Positions 1 through 6,759 are shown, counted from the first letter of the stretch. The stretch: 10,170 bases of DNA from Shewanella sp. 10N.286.48.A6 (GCF_002873135.1 NZ_MCVI01000012.1:1-10170), one strand, 5' to 3'. The notes: generated by a model from the sequence alone, not told the origin. Numbers and translations are program-made.

Positions 1-2
1 TG

Positions 3-335
3 TTATAGCTTTATGCTTTCATGATAATGACCATTTGCAGCCAAACCACACATTTCATCATAAGCTGTTTGATATACCACATTAGCCCTGGAATAATAAT
101 GGCTTCGCAGCAGCGTCTTAGCCTCTGCGAGTGAATTAACTACTGTGCAAGCGCTGCCTGCTGTCAGTCCTGAAAAGTTATTATCCGCATCCACTACGCC
201 CACCAGATAGTGAGTCGAATCTGCCACACCGATGATCGTTGGCTGACTGTCGTTATACACAGACTGCTCGAAGGTATTCAGCCCATGTTGACTCGTATCT
301 CTTGGGTTATTAACGGCTTTATTTATACTAGGCAT
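3..335 (-). CDS. Small hypothetical protein, possibly DUF6482-like
   Basis: This encodes 110 residues with no signal peptide or membrane segment, so it is probably a small cytoplasmic protein. The reading frame is open up to 374, but I chose the ATG at 335 because the minus strand there reads GAGGA, six bases, then ATG, a good Shine-Dalgarno; the codons upstream have none. The middle (HYLVGVVDADN) and the C-terminal part (a SLAEAKTLL helix, then VVYQTAYDEMCGL) resemble, from memory, the C-terminal pattern of small DUF6482 proteins. I could not verify this. No function is known to me for that family. The stop codon lies at bases 3-5, so the gene is complete, but its downstream neighbours and terminator lie outside the window. 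Confidence 0.7.
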   Translation of the reverse strand: MPSINKAVNNPRDTSQHGLNTFEQSVYNDSQPTIIGVADSTHYLVGVVDADNNFSGLTAGSACTVVNSLAEAKTLLRSHYYSRANVVYQTAYDEMCGLAANGHYHESIKL

Positions 336-800
336 AGTGGTTCCTCGGATGTAATAACTGATGCTTAAAATCAAGCTTCATTAACTGCAGCGACTAACTG
401 CGGCAATTTAAGACTTAATGACTGCTCTCAGCACTGAGTTGTTAAATAAATTACGTTCAATGTCCAAAAATTGTTCACTACAATGACTACAGCCACAGTC
501 ACAATCCCTTTTTCACCCACACTTAAAAGTAAAATTGTTACTGAAATGTTTACAACAATAGCCAATATATATCCCGCCCCGTAGCACTTGAAAGCGATTC
601 CCTTCCCAAAGTGGCTCCCACACACATAAGTAATTTGTATAATTTCTAATTTACTGAAAATATTGAATAAATTATGGCAACCTAATATATAAATTTAACG
701 AAACCATGAATTAATAGTCACTTATTTAGCGATTAAACAACCTGTTAACTCGGTCACATTAACAAGCTAAATACCTTTAGGTAACAACCAAAACAGAATC
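336..800. other. AT-rich intergenic stretch without a convincing gene
   Basis: This gap must hold the promoter of the minus-strand gene to its left, but I could not pick out a credible -35/-10 pair. Short inverted repeats occur near 380-400 and 424-440 and look unremarkable. A 65-codon hydrophobic minus-strand frame (428-625) has no ribosome binding site and no recognisable family, so I do not call it. I see no RNA gene. The right-hand end leads into the regulatory region of the membrane-protein cluster. Confidence 0.5.
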
Positions 801-805
801 ATTAC

Positions 806-819
806 TTGATTTAGATCAA
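806..819 (+). promoter_or_regulatory. FNR/EtrA-type anaerobic regulator box
   Basis: The sequence TTGATTTAGATCAA matches the FNR consensus TTGAT-N4-ATCAA at every defined position. FNR (EtrA in Shewanella) is the [4Fe-4S] oxygen-sensing regulator that activates promoters when oxygen is absent, usually from a site centred about 41 bases before the start point. The box centre is 812.5 and a weak -10-like hexamer TAGAGT lies at 841-846. That fits a class II activated promoter starting near 853 and reading towards the gene at 993. The box match is seen directly; the start point and direction of regulation are inferred. A related regulator such as CRP binds a different core (TGTGA), so FNR is the better assignment. 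Confidence 0.75.
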
Positions 820-836
820 GGTCTAATTAAAACCCT

Positions 837-879
837 AAGTTAGAGTAAAGACTCTAAAGTAGAGTTATTACTCTAACTT
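837..879. promoter_or_regulatory. 43-bp nested palindrome: two tandem operator-like sites
   Basis: Outer arms of 12 bases (837-848 and 868-879) are perfect reverse complements. Inside them, ACTCTA (851-856) and TAGAGT (860-865) are also perfect complements. The same element can be read as two adjacent dimer sites, TTAGAGT-N4-ACTCTAA (840-857) and TAGAGT-N4-ACTCTA (860-875), with centres 19 bases apart. It begins about 18 bases downstream of the FNR box and covers the expected -10 and start-point region, where a bound repressor would block the promoter. I do not recognise the regulator family that uses this half-site. If transcription began further upstream, the same bases would form a long RNA hairpin instead. 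Confidence 0.65.
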
Positions 880-936
880 TGGATGTTGAAGATCTATTCG
901 AATAAGAACTAAACAAAAACGTGAATTTTTTTGAAC

Positions 937-960
937 ATAGCTCCATCAGTTAGGAGCTAT
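937..960 (+). promoter_or_regulatory. Leader hairpin upstream of the first membrane-protein gene
   Basis: ATAGCTCC (937-944) and GGAGCTAT (953-960) form a perfect 8-bp stem with an 8-base loop, about 24 bases before the ribosome binding site of the gene at 993. No T-run follows, so it is not an intrinsic terminator. It could protect the 5' end of the mRNA, serve as a protein-binding site, or be a further DNA operator. Confidence 0.45.
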
Positions 961-992
961 AGATTGCTAAATAACATGCTCTCGGAGGCATT

Positions 993-1895
993 ATGGACAT
1001 CCCAGTCTGGCAATATTTCGTATCAATGACAGGTTATATTGTTTTATTACTCGTTTTGGTTGAAGGTATGCGCCGAACACCAAGATTAACCGCCGCTTTT
1101 TGGCTACTTTCATTAGTGACAGCCCCACTATGGGCAGATCAACTTGACGGATGGTTCCGTTGGGTTAAGACGGTCAGTGTATTAATCCCCACTGCAATTG
1201 TTGTTGGTGGTGCCCGTATCGCGTGGCTATATCATCAAAACCCACACAAGGTGCTGGCGTTTTTCCGCGGCGACTGGGTGTTAAAATTTCTATATGCAGT
1301 TTTAGTGTTAAACATTGCAGAAGCCACATTAAAAGACTTTGCTACAGCAAACTACTTTAACGCAATCTGTGGTGTCATTCTTTGTGTCACTATTCCTTTC
1401 CCACGCTACAAAAATGGTAAACGTGTCTATTGGGTTATCGGTAAAGACAAACCAAACGACTTACTGTTTTATTCCACAGCGGCATGGAACTTCCTCTATA
1501 CCACCTGGAACCTAGCCTTTGTATTCGGTGAGAGCCCTGCGTTCTTCGCAAGTTCATTCTGTATCTTGATGGCGGCAGAGCTATACCCATTAATCAAAGG
1601 TCGACCAGAGCTTTACATAATCGCGCGTGTTTACACCTTGGCATTCCACCTACTGATCCGCGCTAACAGCGACGTGTTTGTACCACTAATGGATTCAAGC
1701 AGCTGGGCCAACGATAACGTGCTGTATTACTGGGGCGTCATCAACCTTGCTTTACACGTTCCTTTCGCAATTTGGTACTTCACCATGCAGAAGAAAAATG
1801 GTGAACCACCATTTGGTGAAAAGTCTCCACCACCATTAGTCAGCGAATTAGAAGATGATCAAACGGCTCAAGATAAGAAATTAGCAACAGCCTAA
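993..1895 (+). CDS. Polytopic inner-membrane protein, DUF5692-like (paralog 1)
   Basis: This is a 300-residue integral membrane protein with roughly eight or nine hydrophobic segments (about 8-25, 33-48, 57-80, 95-112, 119-136, 157-179, 182-202, 208-222 and 242-264). It has no cleavable signal peptide and ends in a hydrophilic tail of about 35 residues rich in Pro, Glu and Asp. Landmarks shared in the same order with the next gene's product are WFRWVK (54-59), LNIAEATLKDF (106-116), AAWNFLYTTWNLAF (163-176) and ARVYTLAFHLL (211-221). The pattern fits my memory of Pfam DUF5692, a family of unknown function. The acidic residues inside LNIAEATLKDF are candidates for a transport or binding role, but that is speculation. 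GGAGG at 984-988 supports the start. It is first in a cluster downstream of an FNR box. Confidence 0.85.
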   Translation: MDIPVWQYFVSMTGYIVLLLVLVEGMRRTPRLTAAFWLLSLVTAPLWADQLDGWFRWVKTVSVLIPTAIVVGGARIAWLYHQNPHKVLAFFRGDWVLKFLYAVLVLNIAEATLKDFATANYFNAICGVILCVTIPFPRYKNGKRVYWVIGKDKPNDLLFYSTAAWNFLYTTWNLAFVFGESPAFFASSFCILMAAELYPLIKGRPELYIIARVYTLAFHLLIRANSDVFVPLMDSSSWANDNVLYYWGVINLALHVPFAIWYFTMQKKNGEPPFGEKSPPPLVSELEDDQTAQDKKLATA

Positions 1896-1903
1896 TCACC
1901 TCC

Positions 1904-1930
1904 AACCGAATACCACATCGGTATTCGGTT
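1904..1930 (+). promoter_or_regulatory. Intercistronic 11-bp perfect hairpin
   Basis: AACCGAATACC (1904-1914) and GGTATTCGGTT (1920-1930) pair without mismatch around a 5-base loop, starting 8 bases after the stop of the first membrane-protein gene. A T-run is absent, so complete termination is unlikely. Attenuation, RNA processing or protection of the upstream mRNA from 3' exonucleases are the plausible roles. Just beyond it, ACAAC (1934-1938) can pair with GTTGT (1946-1950), placing the ACGAGAC ribosome-binding segment of the next gene in a loop. Confidence 0.6.
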
Positions 1931-1951
1931 AATACAACACGAGACGTTGTT

Positions 1952-3142
1952 ATGAAACATAAACTAATAACACTATTTAGCGCGGTTTTTGCGTTAATGA
2001 TGGTAAGCATCACCAGCGTAGCTAACGCTGATGACGCCATTAATCATCAAGTAGAAACTCAGCCGCTACCAGGGCAAATATGGCAAGGCACCAGAGACGG
2101 CAAACCCGGCGAAGGTAGCTTGTTTTATCGAATGGAATTTGCTGAAAACAATCTTGTCAGTGTCACTAAACAATCTGGCGGCTTTAATAAAGTCGAAACC
2201 CAGCGTTGGCAGCAAACTGCCACAGGTGTGGTGATTAGCAGCCAAGCGGGTGATGAGATTAATGACTTTGATGGGGCAACATTAACTTACGTTGACAGTG
2301 AAGAAATCCGCTTCACCTTAGCAGACGATGGCTTCAACATTCACAAATGGTATGAATACCGCGCTTATGGGCATGTATTACTGGTGCTATTTGGCTTAAT
2401 TGCATTAAACGAAATGTGCCGACGCTACAAATGGAGTAACTACGTTTTTTGGTTCATCTTACCCATAGCGCTTATTCCACTGTGGTCAAGCTATGAGATC
2501 ACCTACTGGTTCAAATGGGTAAAACTGTACTCAGTTGTTGGTGCTGCAGCCTTATTTACCTTAATCCGCTTTACCAAAGTCGGTGATATGAAATGGGCAA
2601 AATTCGGCGCTGCTGCATTCCTCGCGATTAATATTTCAGAAGCGGTAATGCAAGACTTCAGTATGGGTAATCTTGCCAATATCCTCAATGCAACTGGTGG
2701 TGTGCTATCTATTATCACCCTTGCAGGTTGGGCGAAAATTTTCTCAGACAAAAGTAAGCAGCAAGACATGATTTGGCCAGCAATGACCACATTTTGGATT
2801 ATCGCCTACGACGTTTGGAATATTGTGTTCGTTTACCTCAATTTCCCAGGCTCTGCGACGGCGCAAATGATGGTGCTAATCGCAGCAACATTACCAGCGC
2901 TATTCATTAAAAAAGGCACTTGGTTACAGGCTCGAGCATTCACTTTAGCAGGCTCGTTCATGTACTACTTCAGCTGCCCATTCATGTACGAAAGTAACGT
3001 GGTTCCACTACCACGCAATGATGAACTCATGCTGGCAGCAGGTGCAGCTAGTTTCATCATTAATGCTGCTTATGCTTATGTATTCTTTAGTAAAAAATAT
3101 ACCAACACCCGTTTAATGGCAGGTTCATACCAAGCCCAATAA
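1952..3142 (+). CDS. DUF5692-like inner-membrane protein with periplasmic N-domain (paralog 2)
   Basis: The 396-residue product has three parts. Residues 1-26 form a typical signal peptide ending in ANA, followed by DD. Residues 27 to about 132 form a soluble, probably periplasmic domain of beta-strand-like segments starting IWQGTRDGKPGEG; I do not recognise it. Residues 135-380 form a polytopic membrane domain paralogous to the preceding protein, with matching landmarks WFKWVK (186-191), INISEAVMQDF (226-236), FWIIAYDVWNIVFV (281-294) and ARAFTLAGSFMYY (327-339). The membrane part fits my memory of DUF5692, whose function is unknown. The gene lies 56 bases after its paralog in the same direction, so co-transcription is likely. 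The tandem pair may form a heteromer, with the N-domain reaching periplasmic partners; that is inference. ACGAG at 1939-1943, eight bases before the ATG, is a weak ribosome binding site, and the signal peptide confirms the start. Confidence 0.85.
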   Translation: MKHKLITLFSAVFALMMVSITSVANADDAINHQVETQPLPGQIWQGTRDGKPGEGSLFYRMEFAENNLVSVTKQSGGFNKVETQRWQQTATGVVISSQAGDEINDFDGATLTYVDSEEIRFTLADDGFNIHKWYEYRAYGHVLLVLFGLIALNEMCRRYKWSNYVFWFILPIALIPLWSSYEITYWFKWVKLYSVVGAAALFTLIRFTKVGDMKWAKFGAAAFLAINISEAVMQDFSMGNLANILNATGGVLSIITLAGWAKIFSDKSKQQDMIWPAMTTFWIIAYDVWNIVFVYLNFPGSATAQMMVLIAATLPALFIKKGTWLQARAFTLAGSFMYYFSCPFMYESNVVPLPRNDELMLAAGAASFIINAAYAYVFFSKKYTNTRLMAGSYQAQ

Positions 3143-3159
3143 AACGTGAAGAAGTAATG

Positions 3160-3203
3160 GGTACTGGCGCAACCTATCGCCAGTACCACGAGGATTAGTC
3201 CTC
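3160..3203 (+). promoter_or_regulatory. Two consecutive intercistronic hairpins
   Basis: GGTACTGGCG (3160-3169) pairs perfectly with CGCCAGTACC (3178-3187) around an 8-base loop. A second small hairpin, GAGGA (3190-3194) with TCCTC (3199-3203), follows two bases later. No T-run follows either stem, so this is more likely a processing or stability element, or a leaky terminator, between the membrane-protein pair and the outer-membrane gene. Confidence 0.6.
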
Positions 3204-3224
3204 AGAAATTTATAACGCTAATGA

Positions 3225-3257
3225 TAAAAACTAATTAAAAACTAATTACAAAATAAT
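3225..3257 (+). repeat. 11-bp AT-rich tandem repeat in a leader
   Basis: Two exact copies of TAAAAACTAAT (3225-3235, 3236-3246) are followed by a degenerate third, TACAAAATAAT (3247-3257). The array ends directly at the GGAG ribosome binding site of the outer-membrane protein gene. Such an unstructured A/U-rich leader could promote ribosome loading or contain promoter elements; only the repeat itself is observed. Confidence 0.6.
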
Positions 3258-3266
3258 GGAGTTACC

Positions 3267-4115
3267 ATGAAAACACGCATTCTAAGTATGGCAATACTCG
3301 CTTCAATGACTTCTGGTTTAACTTATGCTGCTGACACAGAAGCAGATATTGATATGTCTAATCCAACTGATGTTTACACCTCTATTGGCGCATCATACGG
3401 CAGTGAAGGCATGAACATTAAAGGCCAATTAATGCTGTCGGAAAAAACCGCTGATTCAGGTCAAAAGAGTGGGGTTATTTTCGAAGCTAAAAATATCTTT
3501 AACGAGGGTGATAAAAGCCCTAAATTTACTGGGATGATAGAGCATCCTGATTACGGCCTTGTACCAACATTTAATGATGAAACCAGCAAGCGTTCGTACC
3601 GTTTACGTTATGGCACTATCAACACCACAAACGGCACCGGCTGGTCTATTGACGCCATCCTAGCTGACCATCCTTTTTATGGCAGCATGGCAGTGGTGCA
3701 AGCGGGTCCTGTGATGACGATTCCGGTTACTGATAACTTCTATATTTGGCCAATTTTATATGCCGGTGCTGTAGTCGTTGGCGATAACATGCAAGATATT
3801 ACAGCTACAGACATCCCGGTAACCAGCAGTGGCATTGATGTTCCATCACTCATTTTAACCGGTATGGTTTATGCCCGTTATGCCTTTAATGATAACTGGT
3901 GGATGCTATTAAGCGCTTCTTATACCGAAGAAATGCAAGGCAAGTCATGGAGCGATGACATCATGGATGGCGGCTTACAAATGGCAAGCTTTAGCGGTGA
4001 ATTATCTTTGGCATATCAAATGAACAAACGCCAAAACGTGCGAGTGAACTATAAAACAGACAATAGTGATAGCACTGATGATAGCTATTGGATTGAATAT
4101 AACCACGCATTCTAG
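3267..4115 (+). CDS. Outer-membrane beta-barrel protein of unknown function
   Basis: The 282-residue product starts with a signal peptide (residues 1-21 or 22, ending TYAA before DTEAD). The remainder lacks hydrophobic helices and shows alternating polar and hydrophobic strands rich in Tyr, Trp, Gly and Asn, such as YRLRYGTI, WMLLSASY and FSGELSLAYQM. It ends in WIEYNHAF; a C-terminal Phe after alternating residues is the classic signature read by the BAM outer-membrane assembly machinery. I do not recognise a specific family. The start is supported by GGAG 7 bases before the ATG. It lies 124 bases after the second DUF5692-like gene and before the terminator at 4153-4195, so it probably belongs to the same cluster and could be the outer-membrane partner of those proteins. 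It could also be a separately transcribed barrel. Confidence 0.85.
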   Translation: MKTRILSMAILASMTSGLTYAADTEADIDMSNPTDVYTSIGASYGSEGMNIKGQLMLSEKTADSGQKSGVIFEAKNIFNEGDKSPKFTGMIEHPDYGLVPTFNDETSKRSYRLRYGTINTTNGTGWSIDAILADHPFYGSMAVVQAGPVMTIPVTDNFYIWPILYAGAVVVGDNMQDITATDIPVTSSGIDVPSLILTGMVYARYAFNDNWWMLLSASYTEEMQGKSWSDDIMDGGLQMASFSGELSLAYQMNKRQNVRVNYKTDNSDSTDDSYWIEYNHAF

Positions 4116-4152
4116 CCAGTGTATTTTTAACTAATAGCCACTAATGCTCTTT

Positions 4153-4195
4153 CGCTGCTAAATACCAAACTGTTTCAGTATTGGCAGCGCTTTTT
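4153..4195 (+). terminator. Probable intrinsic terminator of the membrane-protein cluster
   Basis: The segment 4153-4165 pairs with 4178-4189 in a stem of about 12 bp, including one bulged A and one G-T pair, around a 12-base loop. One base later a run of five T follows (4191-4195). It lies 38 bases after the stop of the outer-membrane gene and 20 bases before the next start codon, so the next gene depends on read-through or on its own promoter. Confidence 0.6.
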
Positions 4196-4215
4196 AATCC
4201 TTAATGGAGGATGAC

Positions 4216-4779
4216 ATGATTAAACGCATTATTACCGCAACGAGCTTAATGTTCGTGTGTGCCAGCGCCTCAGCTGCCGTTGATATTTCAGGTGTCAGTG
4301 TGCCTGAAAACGTGACTTTAAATAACAGCACTATGGTGTTAAACGGCGCCGGAGTTCGGAGTAAATTTTTTATCGACTTATATGTCGGTTCTTTGTTTAC
4401 CACCAGCACCAGTACCCAAGCACAACAGGTGATTGATAGCGACTCCCCAACTGCGATTCGGCTTAATATTACCTCAGATATGATCACCTCAGAAAAAATG
4501 ATCGATGCCTTAAATGAAGGCTTTGATCGGGCAACAAACGGCAAAACGGAGCCGATTGCCGCCAGTATTGAATCCTTGATCAACTCTTTTTCTGATCCCA
4601 TTAAGTCAGGCGATCAATTCACCTTAATGAGCGTGCCCGGTGAAGGTGTGATTAGTTACAAAAATGGCCAGCAATTGGCTGTCACTCCAGGTGAAGACTT
4701 CCGTAAAGCGGTGCTCAGTGTCTGGTTAGGCAAAAAGCCAACCGATAAAGGCCTAAAAAAATCGATGCTAAAAGGTTGA
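4216..4779 (+). CDS. Secreted chalcone-isomerase-like protein
   Basis: The 187-residue product has a signal peptide (1-20, ending ASA) and a chalcone-isomerase-like fold signature seen in bacterial Chalcone_3-type proteins: NGAGVRSKFFIDLYVGSLF (43-61) near the front and DFRKAVLSVWLGKKPTDKGLKK (161-182) near the end. It is expected in the periplasm. The plant enzyme cyclises chalcones; most bacterial relatives are not known to be enzymes, and fatty-acid or small-lipid binding is the usual suggestion. An earlier in-frame ATG at 4204 overlaps the GGAGG at 4206-4210, which sits 5 bases before the ATG at 4216, so the latter is the better start. It directly follows a terminator-like hairpin, so its link to the upstream cluster is uncertain. 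Confidence 0.88.
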   Translation: MIKRIITATSLMFVCASASAAVDISGVSVPENVTLNNSTMVLNGAGVRSKFFIDLYVGSLFTTSTSTQAQQVIDSDSPTAIRLNITSDMITSEKMIDALNEGFDRATNGKTEPIAASIESLINSFSDPIKSGDQFTLMSVPGEGVISYKNGQQLAVTPGEDFRKAVLSVWLGKKPTDKGLKKSMLKG

Positions 4780-4803
4780 TCTAAAACAATAAAAGTGACG
4801 ATA

Positions 4804-4852
4804 ACCATGGTCTAAGGCGATAACTGTTTGCCGCTGTCACCTTAGCCATGGT
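4804..4852 (+). promoter_or_regulatory. Long hairpin after the chalcone-isomerase-like gene
   Basis: ACCATGG (4804-4810) plus CTAAGG (4812-4817) pair with CCTTAG (4840-4845) plus CCATGGT (4846-4852), giving 13 bp with one bulged T. The 22-base loop could fold further. GTGAC just before the stem could instead pair with GTCAC at 4836-4840, giving a competing fold. It could end the upstream transcript, although no strong T-run follows; a run resembling one (AAATTTTAAT) begins about 13 bases later. Confidence 0.5.
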
Positions 4853-4985
4853 AAATCTAGAACAAATTTTAATAAATCAATAAAAAACAATAATTTAGAT
4901 TTGAATTATTTAGTTTAGGCTAAGGTAAGTATTCGGTTTTTTATCCCCTAGGCCTTTTCTACTTGGTATTATAAGAGGCAACTTT

Positions 4986-6434
4986 ATGACTCCTTTGGCA
5001 ATGTGGCGTGCTGCTTTTTTCCCGACCAATAATACCTGGAATGACACTCAACTCAGGTATGTGGAAGTCATTCTATTTTTCTCACTTTTATCACTATTTA
5101 CCGGCCTTTACAGTCTGTTTAAATGGCTGCAATTTGATCATAGTTTATTGATCTGCACCTCTATATTTTTAATTATTGCCGAGATAAGTGCAGGCTTAAT
5201 TTTGCGCTTGGCAAAAATGCCGACCCTCGCGCTTAATGTCGGTTTCCTTGGTATGGCTCTACATGCACTGAACCTTATTTATCAGGACGGTGGTGTGCTC
5301 AATTCAAGTCAGAGCCTATGGTTAACGGTATTACTGATCGCCTTCTTTTTAACTGCAGGTATTTTAATGGCGACGATTTGGAGTGCGCTGGTGATCGCAG
5401 CGTCATCTTGGATGCTAATGTTAGAGTTACAAGGGGTGAGCATTCCGGTTATGGAACTGTCTGATACGGCATACATGACAGAGGCTTGGTCTGGTTTATT
5501 AATGCCACTGATTATAATTGTTATCGCCCAAGCCTTTACCGCCAAGCAACGTAATAAAGCCATTGAGCATGCTGAAAAATCTCAGCATCAAACAGAAAAA
5601 GTCGCAAATGATGCAGAGCAAAGCGCCCAGCAATTATCGTCGATTTTACATCGCGCGGGTGACAATGCGGTGCAACTGTCTAGCATGGCTGAGGTACTTG
5701 AAACACAATCTGAAGACTTGCATCATCAAGTGGATGATTTAAATCAAAACTGCCAATCTCAGGCCAGCGCCGCTGAAGAAATGAACCAACAGCTTAGCCG
5801 GATGACTCAAGATGTTGAGCAGTCAGAATCATTTGTGGTCGATTTACGTAATCGCAGCCAACTTATCAATGATCAGGCTCAGCTAAGTGCCTCATCACTG
5901 GCGGCTACTACAGAAGCTATCAGCAAAATTTTAGTCAGTAATAAAGAAATTATGTCAGTGGCAGATTTAATTACCTCGGTGGCAGACCAAACCAACTTAT
6001 TGGCACTCAATGCTGCCATTGAAGCGGCTCGCGCTGGTGAGCATGGGCGCGGTTTTGCAGTAGTGGCTGAACAAGTGCGCGAGCTGTCAGCTAAGAGTAA
6101 TACCTCTGCAGTCGAAATTCGTAGCCTGTTAGATCGTAGCCAAAAAGAAGTGCTGCACGGCCAAAGTGTCATTGAGCAATCCAGTAATGAGCTCACCAGT
6201 ATTATCGCTAAGGTCGCAGAGACCCTCAGTGATATCAATCAACTTGCCGATACCATGGTGCATCAAGTTCAGGCAGTTCAAGAACTTAATACTGCCAGCG
6301 CCGAAGTTGCTAGCAGTGTTGTTAAAACTCATCAAGTATCAGAGTCTGTTGCCAACCAAGGCGAGAAGCTTACCCACCAGGTTGAAACGCTAAAAAGGTT
6401 AGCAACTGATTTGAATATGGCAGTCAGTAGCTAG
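4986..6434 (+). CDS. Methyl-accepting chemotaxis protein, membrane-anchored, no HAMP
   Basis: The 482-residue product is a chemoreceptor-type signal transducer. The N-terminal 190 residues contain about six hydrophobic segments (27-48, 53-75, 79-99, 110-129, 131-148, 167-186) with only short loops, so there is no periplasmic ligand-binding domain; I see no HAMP domain either. A long coiled coil follows (about 190-480). The conserved MCP hairpin tip that binds the kinase CheA and adaptor CheW is at 331-368, with [33 protein letters not shown] and RELS visible. There is no C-terminal CheR-docking pentapeptide; the protein ends NMAVSS. Sensing may occur within or at the membrane, for instance membrane energy state or a hydrophobic ligand; this is inference. 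AAGAGG about 9 bases before the ATG supports the start. It stands alone, with no che gene nearby. Confidence 0.93.
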   Translation: MTPLAMWRAAFFPTNNTWNDTQLRYVEVILFFSLLSLFTGLYSLFKWLQFDHSLLICTSIFLIIAEISAGLILRLAKMPTLALNVGFLGMALHALNLIYQDGGVLNSSQSLWLTVLLIAFFLTAGILMATIWSALVIAASSWMLMLELQGVSIPVMELSDTAYMTEAWSGLLMPLIIIVIAQAFTAKQRNKAIEHAEKSQHQTEKVANDAEQSAQQLSSILHRAGDNAVQLSSMAEVLETQSEDLHHQVDDLNQNCQSQASAAEEMNQQLSRMTQDVEQSESFVVDLRNRSQLINDQAQLSASSLAATTEAISKILVSNKEIMSVADLITSVADQTNLLALNAAIEAARAGEHGRGFAVVAEQVRELSAKSNTSAVEIRSLLDRSQKEVLHGQSVIEQSSNELTSIIAKVAETLSDINQLADTMVHQVQAVQELNTASAEVASSVVKTHQVSESVANQGEKLTHQVETLKRLATDLNMAVSS

Positions 6435-6630
6435 TATTGCCAAGCTGTAAATGCGAACCCTAACAAAGAGCGCTAACAAAGAACACTCGAAATTAGCACT
6501 CGTTCAAATATAAACCAGTTAAACAGCCTGTTGATAAAACTGTGATACAGATCTCTTGAGCACATGGGTAACATCACGCATGCTGTCAGTCCTTTTTGTT
6601 AAACTTTTTAATCGCTTAGCAAAAAGATCC
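6435..6630. other. Intergenic region upstream of the glycine riboswitch
   Basis: This stretch should contain the promoter of the riboswitch-symporter transcript, but no clear -35/-10 pair stands out. A short direct repeat GCTAACAAAGA-like (CTAACAAAGA at about 6461 and 6473) is present. CTTTTT near 6603 can pair with AAAAAG near 6621 in a weak stem. I see no gene and no strong terminator for the chemotaxis gene. Confidence 0.4.
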
Positions 6631-6755
6631 GTTCGGATGAAGGTAGCAGGAGAGTGGGGAGCAACCCCACACCGACGAGGCAAGTTTGTTGGATGGTATT
6701 GATATCATTTAATAAACCACTCTTTCAGGTGCCACTTAGTGGTGAGGACTGTTAC
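6631..6755 (+). ncRNA. Glycine riboswitch, aptamer 1 of a tandem pair
   Basis: This is the first glycine-binding domain. Conserved core pieces occur in order: GTAGCAGGAGAGTGG near 6642-6657, CCGACGAGGCAAG near 6672-6684, ACTCTTTCAGGTGCC near 6719-6733 and GAGGACTGT near 6744-6752. The preceding bases (GGATGAAGG) correspond to the leader strand that, in the Vibrio cholerae tandem riboswitch, pairs with the linker between aptamers to form a kink-turn. The remembered V. cholerae sequence upstream of its symporter gene has almost the same core words in the same order. Confidence 0.93.
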
Positions 6756-6759
6756 TGGA

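Noticed and set aside
428..625. 65-codon hydrophobic minus-strand reading frame
   Set aside because: It has no ribosome binding site before its ATG, no family resemblance and an AT-rich intergenic setting; the hydrophobicity can arise by chance.
1840..2040. Minus-strand frame overlapping the junction of the two membrane-protein genes
   Set aside because: It lies antisense to the end of one gene and the signal peptide of the next, and its product has no recognisable features.
4194..4601. 135-codon minus-strand frame opposite the chalcone-isomerase-like gene
   Set aside because: The plus-strand gene has a signal peptide, family motifs and a good ribosome binding site; the antisense frame has none of these.
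4853..4985. Flagellar sigma-28 promoter for the chemoreceptor gene
   Set aside because: I looked for a TAAA-like and GCCGATAA-like pair at suitable spacing and found none.
5879..6335. Two minus-strand frames opposite the chemoreceptor signalling domain
   Set aside because: They are shadows of a strongly conserved coding region; their compositions mirror the coiled coil in the other strand.
6541..6558. Possible CRP site (TGTGATACAGATCTCT)
   Set aside because: Only the left half matches TGTGA; the right half deviates from TCACA at two of five positions, so it is not supported.
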